DNA from: Marmoricola sp.
Lineage (GTDB): Bacteria; Actinomycetota; Actinomycetes; Propionibacteriales; Nocardioidaceae
Assembly (NCBI GenBank): GCA_025965315.1
Contig: JAOPXD010000084.1
Span: forward strand, 1 to 46,015
Direction of reading: 5' to 3'
Length of the DNA stretch: 46,015 nucleotides
This document shows, piece by piece, positions 1 to 7,176 of the stretch (within the stretch, counting starts at the first letter, position 1; the number at the start of each line of letters is the position of its first letter). Made by a program: the position numbers and the translations under genes. The notes under the pieces were generated by a model. The model worked only from the letters and a program-made list of their open reading frames with translations, did not search any database and had not been told where the DNA came from.

Positions 1-1203
1 CTTCTTGCGGTCGGAGATCGTCAGGTAGCCGTCCTCGCCGATCACGCCACCGTCGCCGGTGTGGAACCATCCTCCGGCGAGCGCCGCCGCTGACTCCTCG
101 GGCTGCGCCCAGTAGCCCTCGAGCACGACGTTTGACCGGGCAAGCACCTCGCCCTCCGGATCGATCTTCAAACTCACCCCGAGCGCCGGCATCCCCGCGC
201 GTACCAGGTTGGCCGCGCGCTCCTCGGTCGACAGGTCGTCCCACTCGGCACGGGTCCGGTTCACCGTCAGCAGCGGCGAGGTCTCGGTCAGGCCGTAGAT
301 CTGGATGAACTCCCAGCCCAGCTCGTCGGCGACCCGGGCGACCGTCTTGGTCGGCGGTGGCGCCCCGGCCACGATGATCCGCACGGTGTCGCGTCCCGGG
401 ACCGGGCCGTCCCACGTCGCGGCGGCTTCCAGCACCGCATTCACGACGGCCGGCGCCGCGCACATCACGGTGACCCCGTGCTGCTTGATCCTGCGCAGGA
501 TCTCAGCACCGTCGATCTTGCGCAGGATCACGTGCGGTACGCCGAGTCCTGTCATCGCGAACGGCATCCCCCAGCCGTTGGCGTGGAACTGCGGCAGCGT
601 GTGCAGGTACACGTCGCGATCGGTGACTCCCGCGTGCAGCGCGAAGGTGATCGCGTTGGTCCAGATGTTCCGGTGGGTGATCTGCACACCCTTGGGCCGG
701 GCCGTGGTCCCGGAGGTGTAGTTGATGGTCGCGGTCGCGTTCTCGTCGTGCTCCCAGGCGTGCGGCTCGACGCCGGGGAGGTAGAGGTCGTCGTCCTGAC
801 CGATCACGAACTTGAACTCGCACTCCACCCCGGCGAGCGCCTCGGAAAGCTCCGGGTCGACGTACAGCACCCGAGCGCCGCTGTGCTCGACGATGTAGGC
901 GACCTCCTCGGCCGAGAGTCGGAAGTTGACGGGGACCAGCACCCGGCCGTAGCTGCAGACACCGAAGAAGGCGCTCAGCAGCCGCGCGCTGTTGTGCGAG
1001 ACGAAGGCGACCCTGTCGCCGACCTCGATCCCGAGCGCGTCGTGCCGGGCGGCCATCGCTTCCGCTCGCTCGCCGAGCTCGGCGTAGGTCAGCGACCCCA
1101 GCGAGGCCGCCGGCTGGTCCGGCTCGTCGATCACGCCGATCCGCTCGCGGTAGACCGCAAGGGCACGGTCGAGGAAATCAGCGGCGCTGAAGGGAACGAG
1201 CAC
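1..1203 (-). CDS. Acyl-CoA synthetase (long-chain fatty-acid-CoA ligase family), 3' end outside the window
   Basis: An ATP-dependent ligase of the ANL superfamily that activates a fatty or related carboxylic acid to the acyl-AMP and then the acyl-CoA thioester in the cytoplasm. The reverse strand reads as one frame of 401 codons from a GTG at 1203, preceded by a GGAGG ribosome site, and runs off the left edge. It carries the P-loop-like A3 motif YTSGTTARPKG (around 685-720), an IYGLTETSP A5 motif (around 280-310) and the A8 motif GWFHTGD followed by DGYL.I.DRKK at the very edge. Only the small C-terminal domain with the catalytic lysine is missing. It is a host gene lying just outside attL. 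Substrate specificity cannot be read from the sequence. Confidence 0.93.
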   Translation of the reverse strand, partial: MLVPFSAADFLDRALAVYRERIGVIDEPDQPAASLGSLTYAELGERAEAMAARHDALGIEVGDRVAFVSHNSARLLSAFFGVCSYGRVLVPVNFRLSAEEVAYIVEHSGARVLYVDPELSEALAGVECEFKFVIGQDDDLYLPGVEPHAWEHDENATATINYTSGTTARPKGVQITHRNIWTNAITFALHAGVTDRDVYLHTLPQFHANGWGMPFAMTGLGVPHVILRKIDGAEILRRIKQHGVTVMCAAPAVVNAVLEAAATWDGPVPGRDTVRIIVAGAPPPTKTVARVADELGWEFIQIYGLTETSPLLTVNRTRAEWDDLSTEERAANLVRAGMPALGVSLKIDPEGEVLARSNVVLEGYWAQPEESAAALAGGWFHTGDGGVIGEDGYLTISDRKK

Positions 1204-1337
1204 GAGTGGCCTCCGTCACAGTTCGGTCGTGACCAATCTAGTCAGGAGGGGTTGCAGTTGCGTAGCGCTCGAGGTCGGGGACCTGCGGCTATCGCTGCCA
1301 GCCAGAGGTTCTGGATGGCGGGCCTCGTCATGGTCCA

Positions 1338-1389
1338 TGGTGGGTGCAGAGGGGATCGAACCCCCGACATCTTCCTTGTAAGGGAAGCG
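1338..1389. repeat. attL core (tRNA-Val 3' remnant)
   Basis: This 52-bp stretch is identical to 43737-43788. It corresponds to tRNA-Val from residue 24 through the anticodon, T arm, acceptor and CCA end, but lacks the 5' acceptor strand and D-arm start, so it cannot form a tRNA. It marks the left junction: host DNA lies to the left and phage DNA to the right. The rest of the 300-base gap 1204-1503 holds only the upstream region of the acyl-CoA synthetase and the putative integrase arm sites. Confidence 0.93.
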
Positions 1390-1404
1390 GTTAGGAGCGT
1401 AGAA

Positions 1405-1489
1405 TGGCTCATGACGAAGGAAATACGCGGTCCAGCATGGGCTCCACTAGGTTCTACCTATGACGAACTTGGCTCACAAGATGGCTGAC
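1405..1489 (+). promoter_or_regulatory. Putative integrase arm-type sites, left arm
   Basis: The octamer TGGCTCAT/TGGCTCAC/TGGCTGAC occurs at 1405-1412, 1470-1477 and 1482-1489, all in the same orientation, between the attL core and the integrase start. The octamer ATGACGAA also occurs twice (1411-1418 and 1460-1467). Two further copies of the TGGCTGAC-type element lie on the other phage arm at 43702-43721. Short direct repeats flanking the core on both phage arms are what the N-terminal domain of tyrosine integrases binds. The assignment is inferred from pattern and position. Confidence 0.5.
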
Positions 1490-1503
1490 ATGGTGAGACT
1501 GGC

Positions 1504-2709
1504 ATGAGCCCCCGTGAAACCAAGCGACGCCAATACGCCAGCGGATCGCTGTATCAGCGCGCAGACGGCAGATGGTTCGGCGCCTACGAGGTCGGATTCA
1601 AGAAGAACGGCAAGCGGGATCGTCGCACCGTCAGCGCGGCCACCCGCGTCGAGGCAAAGCAGAAACTAGAGGCACGTCTGCGCGAACTCGACCGCACCGG
1701 GACCAGCAAGGACCAGCGCAAGACGGTCAAGGCATGGGTTGACGAATGGCTGCCGATCGCCGAGAAGAAGAACCGGCCCAACACGCACACCGCCGACATC
1801 GCCGCAACCAAGTGGATCGTCGAGACCATCGGACACCGACCACTATCCGAGCTCGAGCCAGCAGACGTCCGTGCGGTTCACAACGCCATCGAGAAGACCC
1901 GATCCTCGTCCACTGCCGCGCGCTACCACGGCACCCTGATTCGCCTACTCAAGGCCGCATCCGTTGAGGGGCACCGGATCCCGCCGAACGTGTTCCTGGT
2001 GGAGAAGCCGGAAGAGGCAGTCAATGACCGCCAGGACATCCCCTTGGCTGACTGCTTGGCGCTACTGCAAGTCATCGCCACACTCCCCCACGGATCGCGC
2101 TGGCTCTTCGCCCTGCTCCAAGGTCCACGGCAGGGCGAAACCCTCGGCCTCACATGGGACGAACTCGTGAGAGATCCCGCAGGCGACCTCGACGTGACCT
2201 ACGCCTGGCAACTCCAACCGCTCCCCTATCGAGAACTTCGGAACCCAGCCTCAGGCTTCCGAGTTCCCCGCGGCTACGAGGCGCGCCAGCTCGCCGGACA
2301 AATGCACCTAGTTCGGCCCAAGTCGAAAGCCGGATGGAGGAACGCACCCGTCGTCGACGTCGTCGCCAAGGCGCTCGAGGCATGGAAGACCGTCGCCCCA
2401 CCGTCGCCCCACGGTCTCGTCTGGCCGGCGCTCGACGGCTCCCCTGCTGACGAGAACGAGGACCGCCAGGAGTGGCATGCGATCCAAGGGACTGCGATGG
2501 TCGGGCATCCCTCCGGCAGGTACTACACGGTCCACGAGGTGCGCCACGGAACGGCGACGATGCTCAAGGCGCTCGGCGTCCCCGAGTCGACCAGGGTCGC
2601 GATCATGGGCCACTCGTCCAAGGCGTCGACGCGGATCTACGAGCACACTGAGGTCGCCGAGATGCGCAAGGCGCTGAACCGAGTAGCGACGGTTCTACAG
2701 CTCGGCTAA
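1504..2709 (+). CDS. int: Tyrosine site-specific integrase
   Basis: A phage integrase of 401 residues that would recombine attP with the tRNA-Val attB site and, with a directionality factor, excise the prophage. The N-terminus (about 10-65) resembles the arm-site-binding domain (GSLYQRADGRWFGAYEV, then a basic helix). A SAM-like core-binding domain follows (about 70-165). The catalytic domain shows the box I arginine in LLQGPRQGETLGLTW, the HEVRHG His-x-x-Arg, the MGHSS histidine and the nucleophile Tyr379 in STRIYEH. The ATG start lies 114 bases beyond the attL core, with only a weak ribosome site. Its last 15 bases overlap the convergent ImmA-like gene. No missing catalytic residue is seen, so it should be active. 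Confidence 0.95.
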   Translation: MSPRETKRRQYASGSLYQRADGRWFGAYEVGFKKNGKRDRRTVSAATRVEAKQKLEARLRELDRTGTSKDQRKTVKAWVDEWLPIAEKKNRPNTHTADIAATKWIVETIGHRPLSELEPADVRAVHNAIEKTRSSSTAARYHGTLIRLLKAASVEGHRIPPNVFLVEKPEEAVNDRQDIPLADCLALLQVIATLPHGSRWLFALLQGPRQGETLGLTWDELVRDPAGDLDVTYAWQLQPLPYRELRNPASGFRVPRGYEARQLAGQMHLVRPKSKAGWRNAPVVDVVAKALEAWKTVAPPSPHGLVWPALDGSPADENEDRQEWHAIQGTAMVGHPSGRYYTVHEVRHGTATMLKALGVPESTRVAIMGHSSKASTRIYEHTEVAEMRKALNRVATVLQLG

Positions 2710-3129
2710 CCGGATCTTCAGGTAGCCACGCTCGGCCGGGTGGAGGTGGTCAAGGCGGCACCGGAGCATTGCCTCGTCGACCCACAGCTCATCCGCGGCC
2801 TCACGGATCGACTGACTCCACGCCATCGCCTCGCCGACCGCCTTGATGTCTGGCATGAGCAACCTCGCCGCGATCTTGTCAGCGACGATCTCCTCCCGAG
2901 CCTGCATGTGCTCGGGCACTGGGCCGCGGAGTAGGTGCTGGGTCTCGTGGGCGATCGTGCATCGTCGCTGAGCCTGGTCGAGCCGCGGCGACAGGACTAC
3001 CTCCGATAGATCGAAGTCCGTGTAGCCGAGCATCCCCTCAGGCAGGTGCGCCCACCGCAACGTGATGTGAGTGAGCGCCCGAAACGCCTGCCAAGGATTG
3101 TGCATGTCGGAGACCGTACGGACGGCCAC
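2695..3129 (-). CDS. ImmA/IrrE-family metallopeptidase
   Basis: A 144-residue protein with the zinc-protease signature HETQH (HExxH) in IAHETQHLLRG near residue 60, followed by an E.VADKIAARLLMP helix that supplies the third ligand region in this family. ImmA of ICEBs1 and relatives cleaves the adjacent repressor to trigger induction. Here the gene lies directly downstream of the small HTH repressor, on the same strand and 14 bases away, and its 3' end overlaps the integrase gene by 15 bases. The parallel with ImmR/ImmA is inference, but family and context agree. No signal peptide is visible, so it should be cytoplasmic. Confidence 0.85.
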   Translation of the reverse strand: MAVRTVSDMHNPWQAFRALTHITLRWAHLPEGMLGYTDFDLSEVVLSPRLDQAQRRCTIAHETQHLLRGPVPEHMQAREEIVADKIAARLLMPDIKAVGEAMAWSQSIREAADELWVDEAMLRCRLDHLHPAERGYLKIRLAEL

Positions 3130-3143
3130 CGACAGGACTGCTC

Positions 3144-3464
3144 CTAGAGGTTCGGCTTACCCTTGCGAGCCGCACGGCGGGTCGGCGGCGCAGGCAGGTC
3201 GGTCACGTTGTCGGGGATCTCGGTCACGGTCTCGATGATGTACCCCGTATCGACGCCCGCGGCGTAGAAGACCTCCTCATCCGGCAGGCCGAGGACAGAC
3301 GCCAGCCCACGCAGCATGTCCTGCTTGGGGAGTTCCTTGAGCCCGCGCGTGCGCCACGAACTGATGGTCTGCGGCGCCATGCCTGCCTGCCGTGCGATCG
3401 ACGCGTCTGAACGCCCACCATTGGCGTCACGGAAAGTGTCGATGAGGTCTGTCAATCTGCTCAT
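3144..3464 (-). CDS. HTH transcriptional repressor (immunity repressor candidate)
   Basis: A 106-residue DNA-binding protein. An XRE-type helix-turn-helix lies at about 20-60 (SDASIARQAGMAPQTISSW, then a recognition-helix-like segment and LRGLASVLGLP). The C-terminal tail is short, proline-rich and basic. There is no S24/LexA-like autoproteolysis domain, so RecA-type self-cleavage is unlikely and the neighbouring ImmA-like peptidase may do the inactivating. I chose the ATG at 3464 because AAAGGA lies 10 bases upstream; the frame is open 20 codons further but without a ribosome site. It is divergent from the early operon across a region with GTCCACC repeats, its probable operators. Confidence 0.85.
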   Translation of the reverse strand: MSRLTDLIDTFRDANGGRSDASIARQAGMAPQTISSWRTRGLKELPKQDMLRGLASVLGLPDEEVFYAAGVDTGYIIETVTEIPDNVTDLPAPPTRRAARKGKPNL

Positions 3465-3506
3465 AGCGCAAGGGTCCTTTGGTGCGTCGTAGGCAGCAAC
3501 CGTGTC

Positions 3507-3638
3507 GGTGGACGTTCTGTCCACCCCGAATGGACGCGGGACACGCCGATCCTGTCCACCACTCTGTAGGCGTTCAGAGTGTCACAAGACCCCTACCTGC
3601 TGAAAAACATTGGTGTAAGTACTTGCGCACTGTCCACC
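3507..3638. promoter_or_regulatory. Putative repressor operators (GTCCACC repeats)
   Basis: In the 228-bp gap between the divergent repressor and Cro-like genes, the heptamer GTCCACC occurs at 3519-3525, 3554-3560 and 3632-3638. The first copy is part of a perfect inverted repeat, GGTGGAC-5-GTCCACC (3507-3525). The third lies inside the putative rightward promoter. The arrangement fits operators of the immunity repressor and/or the Cro-like protein. The assignment is inferred. Confidence 0.55.
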
Positions 3639-3652
3639 GCTTGCGGTTGAAT
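3623..3652 (+). promoter_or_regulatory. Putative early rightward promoter
   Basis: TTGCGC (3623-3628) and TTGAAT (3647-3652) are separated by 18 bases and each matches the sigma-70-type consensus at four of six positions. A GTCCACC element lies between the boxes, so repressor bound there would block RNA polymerase. It would drive the long early operon beginning at 3693. This is a moderate match only. Confidence 0.4.
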
Positions 3653-3692
3653 CATCCACAGATGCTTGACACCACGAACTCAGGAGCACAAG

Positions 3693-3995
3693 ATGAAGGC
3701 ACCAAGAAAGCGATGGCCGGAAGGCACCTGGATGCGACTCACCAACGGCAAGATCCTTCGGGCTCTCATGGATGCGAAGCACCTCTCAAACGAGGATGTC
3801 GCTCGTCACGCCGGGGTGGTCCGAACATTCATCAGTGCGCTCGTCAATGAGCGCCGCACGAGCTGCACGCCGCGAGTCGCCGAACTCATTGCGGAGCGTC
3901 TTGAGGTCCCCCTTGAGATTCTTTTCGTGCCTCGTCCATCCGCTGCTAGCGGACGTTCCGTCAAGCCCATGCGGACGAAGGTGAATGCAGCATGA
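3693..3995 (+). CDS. XRE-family HTH protein, Cro-like
   Basis: A 100-residue protein and the first gene of the early operon. A helix-turn-helix covers about 28-62 (ILRALMDAKHLSNEDVARHAG, then VVRTFISALVNERR), followed by the helix of small XRE regulators (VAELIAERLEVPLEILFVP). Position opposite the repressor suggests a Cro-like role favouring the lytic program. The ATG at 3693 follows AGGAG at a good distance; a TTG at 3666 is in frame but lacks a ribosome site. The stop overlaps the next start (ATGA). Role is inferred from family and location. Confidence 0.75.
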   Translation: MKAPRKRWPEGTWMRLTNGKILRALMDAKHLSNEDVARHAGVVRTFISALVNERRTSCTPRVAELIAERLEVPLEILFVPRPSAASGRSVKPMRTKVNAA

Positions 3996-4306
3996 AGCGA
4001 CGTAACGCAGCGCAGCGCCACGGGGACTTCTGCATGACCCGCAACCGTGACCGGTACGACGGTCGCCCCATCTACATCTACGCGTACACCGACGCCGATG
4101 ACCAGATCCTCTACGTCGGCAGGACCGCGGATCCCAGAACTCGAATGGGAGACCACCGAGTCAACGCGTCGTGGTGGTCCGCAGACCTTCAGTTCTCCCT
4201 GATCGAGATCGTCGAGGGCTGGCCGGCCGCAGTCGAGGCGGAGGCCCAGGCGATCAAGGAACTGCACCCCGTTCACAACATCCAGCACAACCGGAGCGTG
4301 GCATGA
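3992..4306 (+). CDS. GIY-YIG nuclease-like protein
   Basis: A 104-residue protein with a GIY-YIG-type fold. The first strands read IYIYAYTD and ILYVGRT, followed by a basic helix with R and H (PRTRMGDHR). A later E in EAEAQAIKEL precedes HPVHNIQ, which matches the family's metal-binding glutamate and terminal Asn region. The canonical GIY is changed to YIY, which is tolerated in the family. It is encoded between the Cro-like and Xis-like genes with 4-base overlaps on both sides. Free-standing phage GIY-YIG proteins may be endonucleases of unknown target; no target can be inferred here. Confidence 0.75.
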   Translation: MKRRNAAQRHGDFCMTRNRDRYDGRPIYIYAYTDADDQILYVGRTADPRTRMGDHRVNASWWSADLQFSLIEIVEGWPAAVEAEAQAIKELHPVHNIQHNRSVA

Positions 4307-4500
4307 CCAAGATCATCGAGGCCGAGCGGGCCTACACCATCGTCGAGGTTGCGAACCTCAAGGGCGTCTCCCCCGACTACGTTCGCGCGGCCATCAAGGC
4401 GACGCGAGGCAACACGTTGCCCGCCAAGAAGGTCGGACGCGGATACCGGATCTCGGCCACCGCGGTCGAAGCCTGGTGGGCCGGACTGGTGGACGCATGA
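4303..4500 (+). CDS. Small HTH protein, excisionase-like (candidate directionality factor)
   Basis: A 65-residue protein with a MerR/Xis-like winged helix: YTIVEVANLKGVSPDYVRAA (helix-turn-helix, about 10-30), then KKVGRGYRISATAVEAWW, the wing and terminal Trp helix typical of excisionase-family domains that bend DNA at att sites. It starts at an ATG overlapping the previous stop (ATGA). It is not next to the integrase but lies early in the lytic operon, sensible for a factor needed only at excision. A transcriptional role is the alternative. Confidence 0.65.
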   Translation: MTKIIEAERAYTIVEVANLKGVSPDYVRAAIKATRGNTLPAKKVGRGYRISATAVEAWWAGLVDA

Positions 4501-4691
4501 CCGTCCATAAGATCCGACCGACCGTCGTTGCGACGACGGAATGCCCTGCTGGTCACGTCGACCAGATTGAGGCCATTAATCCAGTCGTGCGCGGCGGCGA
4601 GCTGGTTGATGCCATGTGGTCATCTGCCTTCGAGTTCTGCATGGAGTGCGAGCAGTCGGTTCGCGTTACATCGATCGAGGTTCAGCGATGA
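4497..4691 (+). CDS. Small Cys-containing protein of unknown function
   Basis: A 64-residue protein coupled to both neighbours by ATGA overlaps. It has a Cys-Pro-x-x-His pair near the N-terminus (TECPAGH) and CMEC near the C-terminus, together suggesting a single zinc-binding ribbon. No family is recognised. Confidence 0.6.
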   Translation: MTVHKIRPTVVATTECPAGHVDQIEAINPVVRGGELVDAMWSSAFEFCMECEQSVRVTSIEVQR

Positions 4692-5161
4692 CCACCGAAC
4701 TCACTGCAGCGTTCCAGGCCAAGGTCCGGGCGTCCGACTGCCTCGTCTGGATCGGCGCCACGAACAACCAGGGCTACGGCGTGATCGTGGTCGAGGGCAA
4801 GCACCACCTCGCCCACCGTGTCGCGTTCGCTGCCGAGTTCGGCCCCATCGCCGACGGCTACGTGATCGACCACCTGTGCCGGGTCCGCAACTGCGTTAAC
4901 CCGATGCACCTGGAAGCCGTGACGACCGCCGAGAACAACCGGCGCGGTCGTCGAGCCCGCGGACTAGCTGTCGGCGACACGTGCAACAACGGCCACGTCA
5001 TCGGAGAGGGCGACCTGTACGAGCGGTCCTCCGGTGCGACCGAGTGCCAGCACTGCCGACGTTCGTGCAACCACTCCGGCAAGGACCGCAAGAGGTCCAC
5101 CACTCAGCGCCGCGCACCTCGGGTGCTGGACGACCTCGAGGCCGCAGCCCGCGCCGGCTAA
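4688..5161 (+). CDS. HNH endonuclease
   Basis: A 157-residue protein with an HNH nuclease core of the HNH_3 type. VWIGATNNQGYGVI and the AHRVAF segment lead into the catalytic VIDHLCRVRNCVNPMHLE (about 58-78), where H, N and H are all present, then AENN. A Cys-rich tail follows (CNNGH, then CQHCRR, about 97-123), with a basic end. This architecture is common in phage homing-type or free-standing nucleases. It closes the first group of translationally coupled genes; a 102-base gap follows. Confidence 0.85.
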   Translation: MTTELTAAFQAKVRASDCLVWIGATNNQGYGVIVVEGKHHLAHRVAFAAEFGPIADGYVIDHLCRVRNCVNPMHLEAVTTAENNRRGRRARGLAVGDTCNNGHVIGEGDLYERSSGATECQHCRRSCNHSGKDRKRSTTQRRAPRVLDDLEAAARAG

Positions 5162-5194
5162 CCACCCAACCGAACCACCCGCACAAACAAAAGC

Positions 5195-5220
5195 GGCCCC
5201 CGTGCTGGAACACGAGGGCC
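5195..5220 (+). other. Hairpin in the early-operon gap
   Basis: A 10-bp stem with one mismatch (GGCCCCCGTG paired with CACGAGGGCC) and a 6-base loop lies in the only sizeable gap of the first half of the early operon (5162-5263). No T-run follows, so it is at best a weak or factor-dependent terminator, or an RNA processing/stability structure. Confidence 0.4.
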
Positions 5221-5263
5221 AAGGAAGTCCGTAACACGAACCCCCGACAGAAAGCAGTATGAC

Positions 5264-5467
5264 ATGACTCGCACGATTCACCAGGCAGTGACCGACTCGG
5301 TCGGTGCCGAGGACATCGCCAAGGCGACCAGTCCGTCCACCAAGATGGCGCTCGCCCTCGCCGCGACCGGCAAGCACGTGTACGCCGGGACCGTCGCCAA
5401 GGCCGTCATTGTCGCCCGTCGCCGCAAGAACAAGGCCGCGCGGCTGGCTCGGCAGGCTGCCCGATGA
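5264..5467 (+). CDS. Small basic protein of unknown function
   Basis: A 67-residue protein ending in a strongly basic Ala/Arg/Lys stretch (ARRRKNKAARLARQAAR). The middle (STKMALALAATGKHVYAGTV) is moderately hydrophobic. It restarts translation after the hairpin gap and overlaps the next gene by ATGA. The basic tail could contact nucleic acid, but no family is recognised. Confidence 0.55.
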   Translation: MTRTIHQAVTDSVGAEDIAKATSPSTKMALALAATGKHVYAGTVAKAVIVARRRKNKAARLARQAAR

Positions 5468-5676
5468 GCCCCCTCGTCCGCACCCCAACCTCACGCCTCA
5501 CCTACCTAACCCTCGACGACCTCGAGGAGATCCTGTGGGAGTTCCGCGACCAGGGTGCTTCCATCTTCGCTGCCGAGGGTCCGTCCGGTCCTGAGTGGCA
5601 GCTCCGCGTGAAGATGCACGGCGCTGAGACCACGTTCCGCGCTCACCGTGCGATCCCGCTGGACGTGGTCGCATGA
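5464..5676 (+). CDS. Small phage protein of unknown function
   Basis: A 70-residue soluble protein coupled to both neighbours by 4-base overlaps. It has an acidic helix (LDDLEEILWEFRDQG) and a strand-rich C-terminal half. No family is recognised. Confidence 0.55.
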   Translation: MSPLVRTPTSRLTYLTLDDLEEILWEFRDQGASIFAAEGPSGPEWQLRVKMHGAETTFRAHRAIPLDVVA

Positions 5677-5987
5677 GTGCCTTCCGCAAGAAGCCGGTCA
5701 TCATCGAGGCCCGTCGCTTCAACGGTGCTGGTCACGAGGCGAACGAAGTCTGCCGCTGGATCACCAACGGCGGCGGCACGGTCCGGTGGTTCCAGCACCG
5801 CGAAGAACGTCGCGCATCGAACGGCGAACTGTCGCAGAGCCTCGACCCCGAGCACCTGCGGATCGCCACTCTCGAAGGGACCATGCGCGCCGAGGTCGGC
5901 GACTGGATCATCTGCGGAGTCCAGGGCGAGTTCTACCCCTGCAAGCCGGACATCTTCGACGCGACGTACGAGCCGGTGACCGCATGA
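5673..5987 (+). CDS. Conserved actinophage protein of unknown function
   Basis: A 104-residue protein of a type common in actinobacteriophage early regions. It opens with FRKKPVIIEARRF and ends with VGDWIICGVQGEFYPCKPDI followed by F.ATYEPV. The conserved GDWII and GEFYPCKPDIF blocks are why I recognise it; no biochemical function is known to me. It is coupled to its neighbours by ATGA overlaps. Confidence 0.7.
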   Translation: MSAFRKKPVIIEARRFNGAGHEANEVCRWITNGGGTVRWFQHREERRASNGELSQSLDPEHLRIATLEGTMRAEVGDWIICGVQGEFYPCKPDIFDATYEPVTA

Positions 5988-6349
5988 TCGCGCTCACCGT
6001 CCAGGACATCAACGCTGCGTGGATCATCCTCGCCGCCGTCCTCATCGCATCCGGGGTCGGCATCACTCAGGTCATCCGCTGGGGAATCGCCGACCGCCGC
6101 GACGAGAAGGCCGCACGCAAGGCCGAGCGCATCGTGACCTCCCCGCTGCTGGAGTCCGACTACAGCCCCGACCTCGCGTTGGCCCAGCACACCAAGGCTG
6201 GCCTCGACCGCCTCCACGCAGCAGTGCAGGCCGAACGTGTGGCCCAGCTGAACACGCGCACCGAGGAGTGGGACGCGATCTTGCTCGCCGGTGAGCAGAT
6301 TGCTGCTGACTGCACCGTGGTCCCGATTCGCAAGGCGGGTCTGCTGTGA
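5984..6349 (+). CDS. Single-span membrane protein of unknown function
   Basis: A 121-residue protein with one N-terminal hydrophobic segment (AAWIILAAVLIASGVGITQV, about 11-31), then a basic region (RRDEKAARKAER) and a helical cytoplasmic domain. The charge distribution predicts the C-terminus inside. No family is recognised. Coupled upstream by ATGA and downstream by GTGA overlap. Confidence 0.6.
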   Translation: MIALTVQDINAAWIILAAVLIASGVGITQVIRWGIADRRDEKAARKAERIVTSPLLESDYSPDLALAQHTKAGLDRLHAAVQAERVAQLNTRTEEWDAILLAGEQIAADCTVVPIRKAGLL

Positions 6350-6630
6350 CCGCCACCCGAGCGCCCCTCCACGTCCCCGCAGCCCTCGACGCAACGCTCC
6401 ACGCCGCCGTGTGCGACCTGCGGACCACGACCCGGCGCACGGATGGCACACGGTCCGCACAGGTTGCGCGCTGGGCTGCCGAGATCGAGCGCGTGACTGG
6501 GGACGCGCTGGGGACGAGTCCGATGAGCGAGGAACTCTTCCGCCGCAACGTCGCCGCCGCGCACCTCGGACTCAACCGGTTCAAGTTGGTCTACAAGCCG
6601 CTCTCCTGGCTGTCGGCGAGCGCGGCATGA
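6346..6630 (+). CDS. Small helical protein of unknown function
   Basis: A 94-residue protein starting at GTG in a GTGA overlap. It is predominantly helical and Ala/Arg-rich. No motif is recognised. Confidence 0.5.
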   Translation: MTATRAPLHVPAALDATLHAAVCDLRTTTRRTDGTRSAQVARWAAEIERVTGDALGTSPMSEELFRRNVAAAHLGLNRFKLVYKPLSWLSASAA

Positions 6631-6776
6631 GCACGCCGGACTATCCAAACGCTTGCCCCACGTGCGGAGCCGAGCCTCACAAGCGTTGTCGTTCGCGTTC
6701 GTCGAAACGAGTCACCGATACCCATGCGGCTCGGATCTCGGACTACTACGACCTTTACCTCGGAGCCACCCAGTGA
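6627..6776 (+). CDS. 49-residue zinc-finger protein
   Basis: A short protein consisting almost entirely of one metal-binding motif: CPTCGAEPHKRCRSR, then THAARI, giving three Cys and a His in a C-x2-C-x7-C-x(n)-H pattern. The same pattern recurs as an insert in the YqaJ-type exonuclease encoded 400 bases downstream. Proteins like this are frequent in actinophages and their function is unknown. Coupled to neighbours by ATGA and GTGA overlaps. Confidence 0.65.
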   Translation: MSTPDYPNACPTCGAEPHKRCRSRSSKRVTDTHAARISDYYDLYLGATQ

Positions 6777-6952
6777 ACGCGCGGGAAGCAGTCGAGGCGC
6801 TGATCCGCGACAGCATGGAGGCGGGATATCGGAGTGCCGAAATGGGCGTTCCGATGGCTGACGCACAGCGATTGTTTCTGGCCGACCCGCTTGCGCCCCT
6901 TGGCATTCAGCGGCTCATTGACCACGTGCGCTCGACGGACGTGACCCAGTGA
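6773..6952 (+). CDS. Small protein of unknown function
   Basis: A 59-residue helical protein starting at GTG in a GTGA overlap and ending in a GTGA overlap with the next gene. No motif is recognised. Confidence 0.5.
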   Translation: MNAREAVEALIRDSMEAGYRSAEMGVPMADAQRLFLADPLAPLGIQRLIDHVRSTDVTQ

Positions 6953-7176
6953 CCGGCCTCGACCGCGCACGGGCCGAACACGTGGAGCAGCAGAACGCGG
7001 AATGGCACGACGACTACCCCGGCGCCGAGTGGGAGACCACCAAGCCGCCCGCCGATCCCGACGCCTGCACCTTCTGCTCCCACAAGGTCAGCGAGCACGG
7101 GCCGAACTACTGCGCCGTCCTGTTCAGCGAGAACGGCATCGACTGCAAGTGCCCCCGGAAAAGGAACACGAAATGA
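6949..7176 (+). CDS. Small Cys-rich protein of unknown function
   Basis: A 75-residue acidic protein with a C-terminal four-Cys pattern (CTFCSH, then C in NYCAV and CKCPRK), probably a zinc ribbon. GTG start, and ATGA overlap with the exonuclease gene downstream. Confidence 0.55.
   Translation: MTGLDRARAEHVEQQNAEWHDDYPGAEWETTKPPADPDACTFCSHKVSEHGPNYCAVLFSENGIDCKCPRKRNTK

Noticed and set aside
478..1488. 336-codon open frame on the plus strand
   Set aside because: It is antisense to the acyl-CoA synthetase, whose motifs are clear on the other strand, and it runs through the attL core. High GC makes such shadows.
5195..5220. Calling the early-gap hairpin a rho-independent terminator
   Set aside because: No T-run follows the stem and the downstream genes continue in the same direction, so it is kept only as a hairpin.
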